This document shows, piece by piece, positions 1 to 6,780 of a stretch of DNA of 7,484 bases. Positions within the stretch are counted from its first letter, which is position 1. Every line of letters begins with the position of its first letter. Under the pieces are notes generated by a model. That model did no database searches and was not told the origin of the DNA. It saw only the letters and a program-made list of their open reading frames with translations. The translations under genes were made by a program, and so were the position numbers. Where the stretch lies: contig JACPSA010000045.1 in assembly GCA_016193545.1 (NCBI GenBank), positions 1-7,484 on the forward strand. Reading direction: 5' to 3'. Source of the DNA: Chloroflexota bacterium. Lineage in GTDB: Bacteria; Chloroflexota; Dehalococcoidia; Dehalococcoidales; UBA2162.

Positions 1-272
1 ATAATCTGCCGCCAGCGCTGGACCTGGACGAGGTAATAAACCCGGAGTTGGAGTTGGCGGAAACAGTCATCCTCGGACTGAGGCTTTCCCAGGGAATTTA
101 CCTGGATGATATTCGGGGCCGTTTCAGTATCGATTTACTGGCACGCTACGGTCGGCAGGTCGAAGAGATGGTCGATGCTGACCTCCTGGAACATACCAAC
201 GGGCAGATCAGGCTCACGCCCCGCGGCAGATTATTGAGCAATGAAGTCTTCTGGCGTTTTTTGCCGGAGTAA
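1..272 (+). CDS. hemW: HemW-like radical-SAM protein, C-terminal end (partial)
   Basis: The frame is open to the left edge, with its first full codon at base 3, so this is the last 89 codons of a longer gene. The visible part begins NLPPALDLDEVINPELELAE and matches the C-terminal HemN_C-type domain of HemW (formerly annotated HemN-like 'coproporphyrinogen III oxidase'). Diagnostic are 'ETVILGLRLSQGI', a winged-helix-like segment, and the ending 'IRLTPRGRLLSNEVFWRFL', which is the family's usual LT-G-LLSN-VF close. The radical-SAM CxxxCxxC cluster site lies upstream, outside the window. HemW is regarded as a cytosolic heme chaperone or heme-trafficking protein rather than a true oxidase. The internal TTG at base 48 is a leucine codon, not a start. 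The gene is followed after 68 b by lepA in the same direction; the two genes are neighbours in many bacteria, usually in the order lepA-hemW. Distinguishing HemW from HemN needs the upstream part. Confidence 0.85.
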   Translation, partial: NLPPALDLDEVINPELELAETVILGLRLSQGIYLDDIRGRFSIDLLARYGRQVEEMVDADLLEHTNGQIRLTPRGRLLSNEVFWRFLPE

Positions 273-340
273 TAACAGCCGGGCAGACAACAGTGCCACT
301 GAGTAAAGAGAGTATTTAACCGGGAGAGAGAATTCAAGTT

Positions 341-2161
341 ATGGACCAATCACTGACCAGGAACTTCTGCATCATTGCCCATATCGACCACGGCAAGTCG
401 ACACTGGCTGACCGTCTTATTGAACTTACCGGAGCTTTACCCAGTGACCAGATAGGTCAACAGGTGCTGGATAGCATGGATCTGGAACGCGAACGCGGCA
501 TCACCATTAAGGCAAAAGCGATTCGCCTGAGCTATAAGGCTAATAATAGTAAAATATACCGGCTGAACCTCATTGACACTCCAGGGCATGTCGATTTTTC
601 ATTCGAGGTCTCGCGTACCCTAGCCGCCTGCGAAGGCGCGGTACTGGTTATCGATGCTACCCAAGGTATCCAGGCACAAACACTGTCCAATGTCTATATT
701 GCTATGGAGCATAACCTGGAAGTCATCCCGGTATTGAACAAAATCGACCTGCCCAGCAGTGAGCCTGAGCGGGTACTGGCGGAGATTAAGAGTGTACTGG
801 GCTATGATGCCAAAGAGGTTCTGCTGATAAGCGCCAAGACCGGACAGGGGGTACCATTATTACTTGAGGAAATAGTACGCCGCATACCACCCCCCGGGGG
901 TAACGCACAAGCCCCGCTGCGAGCCCTCATCTTCGACTCTCATTACGATGCCTACAAAGGTGTCATCGCCTATCTACGTGTGGTAGATGGTCGCATTTCT
1001 AAAGGAGACAAACTACGCCTGATGGGACAGGATACTGAGATAGAGGTACTTGAGGTCGGCTATTTCGCACCGCAACCGTGCCAGGCTCCAGAGCTGGTCG
1101 CCGGCGATGTCGGCTATATCGCTACCGGACTTAAAAGCGTCGGAGAGTGCCGTGTTGGTGATACAGTAACCTCGATATCCAACGGCGCTACCAAGCCGCT
1201 GATTGGCTACCGTCCGGTGAAGCCAATGGTCTTCGCCGGCATTTACCCCACGCAGGCGGATGAATATCAACAGCTACGTGAGGCCATTGAAAAGCTCAGC
1301 CTTAATGATGCCTCGCTCTCGTATGAGCCGGAGTCCAGCCCTATCCTGGGTAACGGGTTCCGCTGCGGTTTCCTGGGCCTGCTCCACCTGGATATTGTGC
1401 GTGAGCGTCTGGAAAGAGAGTTTTCTCTGTCACTATTAGTCACCGTTCCCGGTGTTAGCTTCATCATTACCCGGACCAACGGGCAGAAGATTACCATCAC
1501 CAATCCCACCGAATTCCCCGTACCGACAGAAATAGAGAAGATAGAAGAGCCATGGGTCAGCATCTCGGTTATTACCCCGGCCAGCTTCATCGGCCCCCTG
1601 ATGGAACTTATCACCGAATACGGGGGAATCTACAAACAAACAGAGTACCTGGGACAACTCAAATCATCAGTAGAACTGGAACAACGAGTCCGGCTTGAGT
1701 ATGAAATGCCTTTACGCTCAATACTGACCACATTTTATGACCAGATAAAGAGCCGCAGCCGCGGCTATGCTTCACTGGACCACGAGTTTATCGGCTACCG
1801 GGAAGCCAGACTGATTAGACTCGATATTCTGGTGAATGATATGCTGGTAGATGCTTTCAGCCGTATTATCCCTCCGGAGAAAGCTCACGATGTTGGGAAA
1901 ACAATGGTCGACAAGCTCAAGGAAGTTATTCCCCGCCAACTGTTCAAAGTACCGATTCAGGCAGCCATTGGCAGCCGCGTTGTAGCTCGGACTGACATAT
2001 CAGCCAAGCGCAAGGATGTTCTGGCAAAATGCTACGGCGGTGACATCACGCGAAAGCGTAAGCTATTGGAGAAGCAAAAAGAGGGTAAGAAGAAAATGAA
2101 GACAATCGGCCGGGTGGAGGTGCCTAAAGAGGCATTTATGAGCGTGCTCAAGCTCAGCTAG
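341..2161 (+). CDS. lepA: Elongation factor 4 (LepA), ribosomal back-translocase GTPase
   Basis: The product has 606 residues, normal for LepA/EF4 (about 600). It is a ribosome-associated translational GTPase proposed to act on mis-translocated or stalled ribosomes and in 30S biogenesis. All G motifs are present: G1 AHIDHGKST at 13-21, G2 GITI at 53-56, G3 DTPGH at 79-83 with the catalytic-type His83, G4 NKID at 133-136 and G5 SAK at 164-166. A beta-barrel domain II follows (about 190-290), then the EF-G-like domain III with RCGFLGLLHL at 341-350, the domain V-like region (about 400-485), and the LepA-specific C-terminal domain (about 490-606). The Lys/Arg-rich tract 'SAKRKDVLAKCYGGDITRKRKLLEKQKEG' near 554-582 marks LepA and separates it from EF-G, TypA and EF-Tu. 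The start is ATG with only a weak purine-rich GGGAGAGAG some 10-14 b upstream. It sits 68 b after hemW and 40 b before the Lon-like gene, so an operon is likely. No defect is seen. Confidence 0.98.
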   Translation: MDQSLTRNFCIIAHIDHGKSTLADRLIELTGALPSDQIGQQVLDSMDLERERGITIKAKAIRLSYKANNSKIYRLNLIDTPGHVDFSFEVSRTLAACEGAVLVIDATQGIQAQTLSNVYIAMEHNLEVIPVLNKIDLPSSEPERVLAEIKSVLGYDAKEVLLISAKTGQGVPLLLEEIVRRIPPPGGNAQAPLRALIFDSHYDAYKGVIAYLRVVDGRISKGDKLRLMGQDTEIEVLEVGYFAPQPCQAPELVAGDVGYIATGLKSVGECRVGDTVTSISNGATKPLIGYRPVKPMVFAGIYPTQADEYQQLREAIEKLSLNDASLSYEPESSPILGNGFRCGFLGLLHLDIVRERLEREFSLSLLVTVPGVSFIITRTNGQKITITNPTEFPVPTEIEKIEEPWVSISVITPASFIGPLMELITEYGGIYKQTEYLGQLKSSVELEQRVRLEYEMPLRSILTTFYDQIKSRSRGYASLDHEFIGYREARLIRLDILVNDMLVDAFSRIIPPEKAHDVGKTMVDKLKEVIPRQLFKVPIQAAIGSRVVARTDISAKRKDVLAKCYGGDITRKRKLLEKQKEGKKKMKTIGRVEVPKEAFMSVLKLS

Positions 2162-2189
2162 TCCGGGGCTGACAAGATAAAACAACTAC

Positions 2190-2196
2190 AAGGAGG
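2190..2196 (+). promoter_or_regulatory. Ribosome binding site of the Lon-like gene
   Basis: AAGGAGG ends five bases before the ATG at 2202. It fixes that start and indicates high translation initiation compared with the weak site of lepA. Confidence 0.85.
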
Positions 2197-2201
2197 CAGC
2201 C

Positions 2202-4643
2202 ATGAAACTCAATAAATACGAAGTGCCGGTTAGTAAACTCCGCTGGAAATGCGACCCCAAACTGTTCCAATTTGAATGTACCAAAGACTTAGCCCCGCTA
2301 CGCGAGTTTATCGGACAGGAACGGGCAACGCGGGCTGTCGAGTTCGGACTTAATATGGTCAACTCCGGATATAACATTTTCGTAGCCGGGCTTACCGGGA
2401 CGGGAAAGACATCCATGGTCAAAGCCTACATTGAGAAAAGAATCAAAGAAAAGAAAGCCCGGGGTGAAACCTTCAACCTGGAGGACTGGTGTTACCTTTA
2501 CAATTTTAAAGAACCGGACAATCCCCGAATAGTAAGTCTACCGCAAGGGAAAGGCAAAGCTTTCCGGGATGAGATTACCGACCTGCTCGGCAAGGTACGC
2601 CAGGAACTGGGGCGAGCCTTCTCCAGTGAAGAATACAAAAAGCAGAGACAGAAGATGGTAGAAGAGGGGCAGGCTGAACAACAAAAGTTTTTTGAACAAA
2701 TTGCCAGCGAGTCCCGCCGCCAAGGCTTTGTCCTGCAGATAACCCCAGCCGGGCCAACACTAATTCCCATGAAAGAAAACCGCCCCATGGAGGAAAACGA
2801 ATATCTGGCTCTGGATGAAAAGGCCAGAAAGAAGATTGATGACAAGCAAACTAAACTGCGTAAAAAGCTACGGGTCAGCTTCGAGGCCGCCAGTGACGTA
2901 CAGAGAAAAACCATGGAGCAATTACAGAAAGCAGACAAAAGTATCGGTGACTATACCGTCTCCCGCCTGTTCGGCTCTTTGTTTGACCGGTATTCTCCGT
3001 GGCCAAAGCTCAGCCAGTATTTTACCGACCTGAAAGCCTATATACTGGATAACCTTGAACTTTTCAAAGGCGCCGAAGAACCGGTAAATCCCCTGTTCGG
3101 GGTTCCGGTCAGTCAGGTGATGGGAGGCAGAAACCCATTCCTTCCGTTTCAGGTCAATGTTTTCGTTGACAATAGCGAAGCCAAGGGCTCTCCCGTAATT
3201 GTCGAAAGTAACCCTAATTTCGGCAACATGTTCGGTAAGATTGAGAGACGATTCCTCTTCGGCGGCTACCTCAGCGACCATACCATGCTCAAGCCCGGTG
3301 CCCTCAGTCTGGCTAATGGCGGCTATCTGCTGCTCAGCGCCAATGATGTGCTCACTAACCCCGGCGTCTGGCCAGCGCTAAAGCGGGCCATCAAAAACAA
3401 GGAAGCCCGCATGGAAGACCCTTTTGAGCAGTTCGGGCTCATCGCGCCCCAGGGAATGAGACCTGAACCGATGCCGATTGAAGTTAAAGTCATTCTTATT
3501 GGCGATGCTTTACTTTACCAGCTGTTAGCCACGTATGATGAAGATTTCTGGGAGATTTTCAAGGTCAAAGCTGACTTCGATTTTGAGATTGAAAGAACCA
3601 GGAAGAACATGCTGGGCTACGCCGCCTTTCTCTCAGGCTGCTGTGAGGAGTGCAAAGCCAGGCATTTTGACCCCAGCGGTGTCGCCAAAATCATCGAATA
3701 CTCCGCCAGAATGGTAGCCGACCAGGAACGATTGTCATCGAGATTTGCCCAGATAAAAGAGTGGATTGAAGAAGCCAACTACTGGGCTAACCGGGATAAG
3801 GCTAAATATATCTCCGCCAGCCATGTGCAAAAAGCCATCGATGAGCGGCTATTCCGTCATAATCTGCTCGATGAACGAATACGGGATATGATAAATCGCG
3901 GCATCATCATGATTGATGTTGAGGACGCTATCGTTGGTCAGGTTAACGGTTTAAGCGTCTATACTCTGGGCGACATCACCTTTGGTAAACCATCCAGAAT
4001 TACGTCCAAGACCTTTCTGGGTCGTGGGGGTGTTATCAATATCGAGCGTGAATCGCAGCTGAGCGGCCCGATTCACAACAAGGGAGTCATGATTCTCAGC
4101 GGCTATCTGGGCTGGAAATACGCTCAGGACAAGCCACTTTCCCTGTCAGCCAGCCTCTGTTTCGAGCAGTCCTATGAAGGCGTCGAGGGCGATAGCGCCT
4201 CGTCTACCGAGTTATACGCCATTCTCTCCAGCCTATCCGGGCTACCGATAAAACAGAACATAGCCGTCACCGGCTCGGTAAACCAGAAAGGAGAGGTCCA
4301 GCCGATTGGTGGCGTCAACCAGAAGATAGAGGGGTTCTTTAAGGTCTGCCAGGCTAAAGGGCTCACTGGAGACCAGGGGGTACTGATACCCTACCAGAAT
4401 CTGAGAAACCTGATGTTGCATGAGGAAGTTGTTGCAGCAGTACGACAGCGCCAGTTCCATATCTATACCGCCACGACTATCGACGAGGGAATCGAGATAC
4501 TGACCGGCGTCCCGGCCGGTGAGAGACAAGCAGACGGCACCTATCCTGATGCTACCGTCAATTATCTGGTCGACAAACAACTCAGGGAAATGGCCGAGCG
4601 GCTCAAGGGCTTCTACGCTGAAGAGAAAAAGGATACCAAATGA
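2202..4643 (+). CDS. Lon-like AAA+ ATP-dependent protease (AAA_32 + Lon_C type)
   Basis: The product has 813 residues, the usual size of the LonB-like bacterial family that pairs an AAA_32 ATPase with a C-terminal Lon Ser/Lys protease domain. Walker A is GLTGTGKT at 63-70. A long charged, coiled-coil-prone insertion (about 125-250) follows, and the ATPase core resumes near 315-460 with 'LANGGYLLLSANDVL' (370-384) in the Walker B place and 'PIEVKVILIGDALLYQLL'. A helical lid follows (about 480-560). The protease domain (about 575-775) has EGDSASS with catalytic Ser665 and GGVNQKIEGFF with catalytic Lys708. The Ser-Lys spacing of 43 equals that of classical Lon (S679/K722 in E. coli). There is no signal peptide or membrane helix, so it should be cytosolic, unlike archaeal LonB. 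It lacks the Lon N-terminal substrate domain, so it is not canonical LonA. The Walker B acidic pair is absent (Ser379-Ala380). The expected role is ATP-dependent degradation of misfolded or regulatory proteins. It is co-directional with lepA and hsp20. Confidence 0.93.
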   Translation: MKLNKYEVPVSKLRWKCDPKLFQFECTKDLAPLREFIGQERATRAVEFGLNMVNSGYNIFVAGLTGTGKTSMVKAYIEKRIKEKKARGETFNLEDWCYLYNFKEPDNPRIVSLPQGKGKAFRDEITDLLGKVRQELGRAFSSEEYKKQRQKMVEEGQAEQQKFFEQIASESRRQGFVLQITPAGPTLIPMKENRPMEENEYLALDEKARKKIDDKQTKLRKKLRVSFEAASDVQRKTMEQLQKADKSIGDYTVSRLFGSLFDRYSPWPKLSQYFTDLKAYILDNLELFKGAEEPVNPLFGVPVSQVMGGRNPFLPFQVNVFVDNSEAKGSPVIVESNPNFGNMFGKIERRFLFGGYLSDHTMLKPGALSLANGGYLLLSANDVLTNPGVWPALKRAIKNKEARMEDPFEQFGLIAPQGMRPEPMPIEVKVILIGDALLYQLLATYDEDFWEIFKVKADFDFEIERTRKNMLGYAAFLSGCCEECKARHFDPSGVAKIIEYSARMVADQERLSSRFAQIKEWIEEANYWANRDKAKYISASHVQKAIDERLFRHNLLDERIRDMINRGIIMIDVEDAIVGQVNGLSVYTLGDITFGKPSRITSKTFLGRGGVINIERESQLSGPIHNKGVMILSGYLGWKYAQDKPLSLSASLCFEQSYEGVEGDSASSTELYAILSSLSGLPIKQNIAVTGSVNQKGEVQPIGGVNQKIEGFFKVCQAKGLTGDQGVLIPYQNLRNLMLHEEVVAAVRQRQFHIYTATTIDEGIEILTGVPAGERQADGTYPDATVNYLVDKQLREMAERLKGFYAEEKKDTK

Positions 4644-4701
4644 GGCAAAACTCGCTGATTGATGCGCGACAAAAGTCGTATGAAGATAGCTCAGCCTGGA
4701 A

Positions 4702-4715
4702 TATATTTATATGAT
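4702..4715 (+). promoter_or_regulatory. Possible -10 region of an hsp20 promoter
   Basis: In the 102 b gap after the Lon-like gene, a strongly AT-rich patch holds two overlapping -10-like hexamers, TATATT (4702-4707) and TATGAT (4710-4715), each 5 of 6 to TATAAT. No good -35 lies 16-18 b upstream, and no CIRCE (TTAGCACTC-N9-GAGTGCTAA) or sigma-32 type element is visible. Hsp20 may be transcribed partly by readthrough from the upstream gene. This is a weak call from composition and position. Confidence 0.3.
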
Positions 4716-4730
4716 AAACGGAAAAAGGTA

Positions 4731-4738
4731 AAAGGAGG
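4731..4738 (+). promoter_or_regulatory. Ribosome binding site deciding the hsp20 start
   Basis: AAAGGAGG ends seven bases before the ATG at 4746. The frame is open further upstream to a TTG at 4659, but that start has no such site and would add 29 residues lacking small-heat-shock character, so the ATG at 4746 is chosen. Confidence 0.85.
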
Positions 4739-4745
4739 AAATACG

Positions 4746-5207
4746 ATGACCGCAATTACTGTTAGAAGGAATCTGAACCGACCTTTGACGGTCATGGAGC
4801 CTTTCTATCCCACCAGTTTTCTTGAGGACCTTGAGAGGTGGGTAGGGGATACCTGGGAAACTTACACGCCGGTTGACCATATTCATCCTCGACTGGATAT
4901 GTATGAGGGGAAGGATGAGATGGTGGTAAAGGCTGAACTACCGGGTATCACGAAGGAGGACATCGACATCAGCCTTGAGGGTGATTCCCTGAATATCAAG
5001 GCTGAGAAGAAGCAGGAGTCACTAGCGGAGGATACCACCTACTATAGCTGCGAACGCTACTATGGTCAGTACTTCCGCACGGTAACGCTCCCGTACCCTG
5101 TTGATTCCGAAAAGGTATCATCCACCTTCGAGAATGGCTTGCTGGAGATTAGGCTCCCCAAGGCTGAAGAAGCCAAGGCCAAGCACATCGAAGTCAAAGT
5201 GAAGTAA
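4746..5207 (+). CDS. Small heat shock protein, Hsp20/alpha-crystallin family
   Basis: The product has 153 residues, typical for the family. Small heat shock proteins are ATP-independent cytosolic holdases that form oligomers and bind unfolding proteins. The N-terminal arm (1-47) is aromatic and variable (MEPFYPTSFLEDLERWV). The alpha-crystallin domain spans about 48-139: 'RLDMYEGKDEMVVKAELPGI' opens it, 'EDIDISLEGDSLNIKAEKK' is the beta-strand core, and 'FENGLLEIRLPK' (128-139) is the signature A/N-G-x-L-x-I-x-x-P motif. The tail has the short hydrophobic I-x-V/V-x-V motif (IEV at 148-150, VKV at 150-152) that contacts neighbouring subunits. It follows the Lon-like protease gene, an apt partner since holdase clients can be passed to a protease, and ends at a strong terminator. 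The start is chosen on the strong site upstream; an annotation beginning at 4659 would be too long. Confidence 0.96.
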   Translation: MTAITVRRNLNRPLTVMEPFYPTSFLEDLERWVGDTWETYTPVDHIHPRLDMYEGKDEMVVKAELPGITKEDIDISLEGDSLNIKAEKKQESLAEDTTYYSCERYYGQYFRTVTLPYPVDSEKVSSTFENGLLEIRLPKAEEAKAKHIEVKVK

Positions 5208-5217
5208 GGAAGTGGAA

Positions 5218-5260
5218 AAGGAGGGAGGGAACCGGGCTTATCCGGCTCCCCCCTTTTTTG
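5218..5260 (+). terminator. Rho-independent terminator after hsp20, possibly bidirectional
   Basis: A hairpin with stem GGAGGGAACCGG (5224-5235) pairs to CCGGCTCCCCCC (5242-5253) with two A-C mismatches around a six-base loop, and is followed by TTTTTT (5254-5259). It lies 16 b after the hsp20 stop. Upstream A and G residues (5218-5223) can pair into the T run. On the minus strand the same stem is followed by only a weaker CTCCTTTTCC, so it may also slow transcription arriving from the convergent MFS gene. Confidence 0.85.
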
Positions 5261-5273
5261 TTTACAGTACCGG

Positions 5274-6431
5274 TTAAGCCGGCCCGGAAATGCTCTCGCT
5301 AGAGGCGGCTCTCCGGGCTACCTGTCCCGGCTCACGAGTTTTCAGGCCCCGGCTGACTAATAAACCCAAAAGACTAAAACCGAAAGCCTGGTACATCACA
5401 GGCCTGAATCCCCATAGTTCAGACACCGCACCGCCGATGAAAGGTCCAACGCCAGCCGATAAATACATGGTCGAGTAAAGTAGCCCGGAGGCGGTGCCAC
5501 GTTCGACATTCCACCTGAGCAAATAGCCAAAGGCACCGATGAACAGGCAAGCCCAGGAGACAGCCAGCACAATCTGAACCGGAATCAACTGCAAGTAGTT
5601 AGTCACCACACCATAGATGCCAAAAGTCAGTGCCGACATCACCAGTCCGGCACGAAACACGCTCGCCGGATTAAACCTCTCCACCAGACGCATCGCGATA
5701 AACTGGGCAATCATGTTGATACTGTTCAATATGGCAATCCATAATTTGCTGGCCCCGATATCGGTCAAAAACAAGGGGAAGATAGTCCAGACGCCGTGCC
5801 CACCCAGTTGCCTCAGGAAAAAAGCAAGGTATACCGTCAGGTTGGCTTTAACCAAATTCACCGGCAAAACACTAACTGTAATCCGACTGGTTCGAATCTC
5901 TGAAAGTGCCAAAGATACCATAAAGGCCAGAACCGACGCAATGGCACTGCTGATAAACAACACCTCATAGTCCCTGACTACTGCTGCCAGAATAGAGCCG
6001 AGAAGCCACCCAAAAGAACCGTAAGAGGCGAAATTACCGATTCCCTTTTGATTTTCGAAGGCATAAGCCATTACCGACGCCGAGGTTACACCGAGGCAAA
6101 AACCAATCAATCCCCTGACTAGCAGAAAGGTCATCGGCGTGTGTACCACAACCTGCAGGAAATAGCCTAAAGCCGACACCGCTAAACCGGAGCGGATAAA
6201 GACCAAACGACCGTGAATGTCTGATTGCCTCCCGAAGAAGAGAGACGATAAGAAAAAGGCAATACCATAAACGGCAACGATAAAACCAACCTCGAAATTC
6301 GATGCTCCCAGAGTTTGGACATAAAGGGGCAAGAAAATAATTGAGGTTTCTATAGCCAGATTAAAAAGGAAATTCATCAAGGCTAAACGCAAGGCTAATG
6401 GCGCATTGGCCACAACATGAAGATATCGCAT
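5274..6431 (-). CDS. Major facilitator superfamily (MFS) transporter
   Basis: The product has 385 residues and about 12 predicted membrane helices, near 15-37, 47-67, 77-97, 101-122, 137-151, 157-176, 194-217, 231-249, 260-277, 282-304, 316-336 and 344-361. Between helices 2 and 3 sits the MFS motif A in the form G-R-Q-S-D-I-H-G-R (67-75). Helix 5 carries the glycine-rich 'GSFGWLLGS' (138-146), and the C-terminal half repeats the fold (GGHGVWTIFPLFLTDIGAS at 210-228). The protein should sit in the cytoplasmic membrane and move a small solute, probably by proton coupling; the substrate cannot be told from sequence, though the shape recalls sugar or drug efflux permeases. The C-terminal tail (362-385) is hydrophilic. 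The start is the first ATG of the frame; there is no strong Shine-Dalgarno site, only a purine-rich stretch. The gene converges on hsp20 and stands alone, with no partner gene visible. Confidence 0.92.
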   Translation of the reverse strand: MRYLHVVANAPLALRLALMNFLFNLAIETSIIFLPLYVQTLGASNFEVGFIVAVYGIAFFLSSLFFGRQSDIHGRLVFIRSGLAVSALGYFLQVVVHTPMTFLLVRGLIGFCLGVTSASVMAYAFENQKGIGNFASYGSFGWLLGSILAAVVRDYEVLFISSAIASVLAFMVSLALSEIRTSRITVSVLPVNLVKANLTVYLAFFLRQLGGHGVWTIFPLFLTDIGASKLWIAILNSINMIAQFIAMRLVERFNPASVFRAGLVMSALTFGIYGVVTNYLQLIPVQIVLAVSWACLFIGAFGYLLRWNVERGTASGLLYSTMYLSAGVGPFIGGAVSELWGFRPVMYQAFGFSLLGLLVSRGLKTREPGQVARRAASSESISGPA

Positions 6432-6467
6432 CTATCGTTATATCTCTTATCCCGTTACCAAGTTTAA

Positions 6468-6496
6468 ATACTACATTTACCGATGCCTAAAAGCAA
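6468..6496 (-). promoter_or_regulatory. Candidate promoter of the MFS gene
   Basis: Read on the minus strand, TTGCTT (6496-6491) is separated by 17 b from TAGTAT (6473-6468), giving a moderate sigma-70-like pair. Transcription would begin near 6460, leaving a leader of about 30 b before the ATG at 6431. Matches are 3 of 6 and 4 of 6, so this is tentative. Confidence 0.35.
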
Positions 6497-6537
6497 GTTG
6501 ATGCCTGCCCGTATCCGGCTAAATCATATGGTGCTAT

Positions 6538-6566
6538 TTGACAATTGGAGATATAAATATCATAAA
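6538..6566 (+). promoter_or_regulatory. Candidate promoter P1 upstream of the leader
   Basis: A perfect -35 hexamer TTGACA (6538-6543) is followed after 17 b by CATAAA (6561-6566, 4 of 6 to TATAAT) in an AT-rich setting. It points toward the leader and the sensor gene. It shares the octamer TTGACAAT with a second copy 31 b downstream. Confidence 0.5.
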
Positions 6567-6568
6567 TA

Positions 6569-6598
6569 TTGACAATGAGCAACAAATTTGTTAAGAAT
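6569..6598 (+). promoter_or_regulatory. Candidate promoter P2 with palindrome in its spacer
   Basis: A second perfect TTGACA (6569-6574) lies 31 b after the first. With an 18 b spacer the -10 would be AAGAAT (6593-6598, 4 of 6). The spacer contains the 12 b palindrome at 6581-6592, a typical place for an operator. A start near 6605 would give a transcript of about 175 b up to the hairpin ending at 6780. Confidence 0.4.
6581..6592. promoter_or_regulatory. Perfect 12 b palindrome, operator candidate
   Basis: AACAAATTTGTT is its own reverse complement. It lies between the -35 and -10 of candidate promoter P2. A related sequence, AACAAATGTTGT, follows at 6615-6626. The pair looks like two sites for a dimeric repressor or activator, but AT-rich DNA produces such palindromes by chance. 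Confidence 0.35.
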
Positions 6599-6604
6599 TA
6601 AGAA

Positions 6605-6780
6605 TACAGTAGATAACAAATGTTGTAAATCACACTGCTGGCATTTTTAATGCGGCTCGATTTTATGAGGCGGAAATAATGAACATCCAGAAACCGGCAG
6701 GAACTCCTTTTCCCGGAAGCAACGTATCAGTGCCAATGGTTAGAAAATTATCCTTTTGGCTCACCGAGCTGAGCCTTTTT
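6605..6780 (+). ncRNA. Possible small RNA or regulated leader
   Basis: The stretch is bounded by promoter-like elements (6538-6598) and the hairpin-plus-T5 at 6758-6780, giving an RNA of about 175 b. Internal folds visible by eye are GCATT-TTT-AATGC (6641-6653) and a stem GGAA/TTCC (6700-6703 with 6710-6713) extended by CCG/CGG (6694-6696 with 6714-6716) across a three-base bulge. I compared it from memory with c-di-GMP-I, cobalamin, SAM, TPP, glycine and fluoride riboswitches and saw none of their conserved cores. The boundaries are inferred, not observed. Confidence 0.3.
6758..6780 (+). terminator. Terminator-like hairpin in the leader of the sensor gene
   Basis: GGCTCA (6758-6763) and TGAGCC (6770-6775) form a perfect six-pair stem around the loop CCGAGC and are followed directly by TTTTT (6776-6780). 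This is the standard form of a rho-independent terminator on the plus strand. No complete gene precedes it on that strand after 5207, so it would end either a small RNA begun at the promoters near 6540-6600 or serve as an attenuator for the sensor gene 177 b downstream. GGCTC at 6654-6658 could pair with GAGCC at 6771-6775 as an alternative fold. Confidence 0.6.

Noticed and set aside
1267..1657. Overlapping minus-strand open frames inside lepA, also at 1013-1270
   Set aside because: They lie antisense to a complete, fully conserved lepA, show no domain or ribosome-binding site, and are shadows of its codon pattern.
2498..2938. 146-codon minus-strand frame and neighbours to 3281 inside the Lon-like gene
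   Set aside because: Antisense to the charged coiled-coil region; the Ser/Leu/Cys-rich product is what the reverse of Lys/Glu-rich codons gives. No initiation signal.
4242..4580. Minus-strand frames antisense to the Lon protease domain
   Set aside because: The plus strand carries the catalytic Ser/Lys motifs in frame; the antisense product has no recognisable feature.
4644..4745. CIRCE or sigma-32 heat-shock element before hsp20
   Set aside because: No TTAGCACTC-N9-GAGTGCTAA and no CTTGAAA/CCCCAT pair is present; only a four-pair CGAC-AAAA-GTCG hairpin at 4667-4678, too small to call.
5617..5970. 117-codon plus-strand frame antisense to the MFS gene
   Set aside because: The minus-strand frame has a full MFS pattern; this one is a shadow with no ribosome-binding site.
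6600..6780. Known riboswitch (c-di-GMP-I, cobalamin, SAM, TPP, glycine, fluoride)
   Set aside because: None of the conserved core sequences of these classes is visible; kept only as an unassigned leader.
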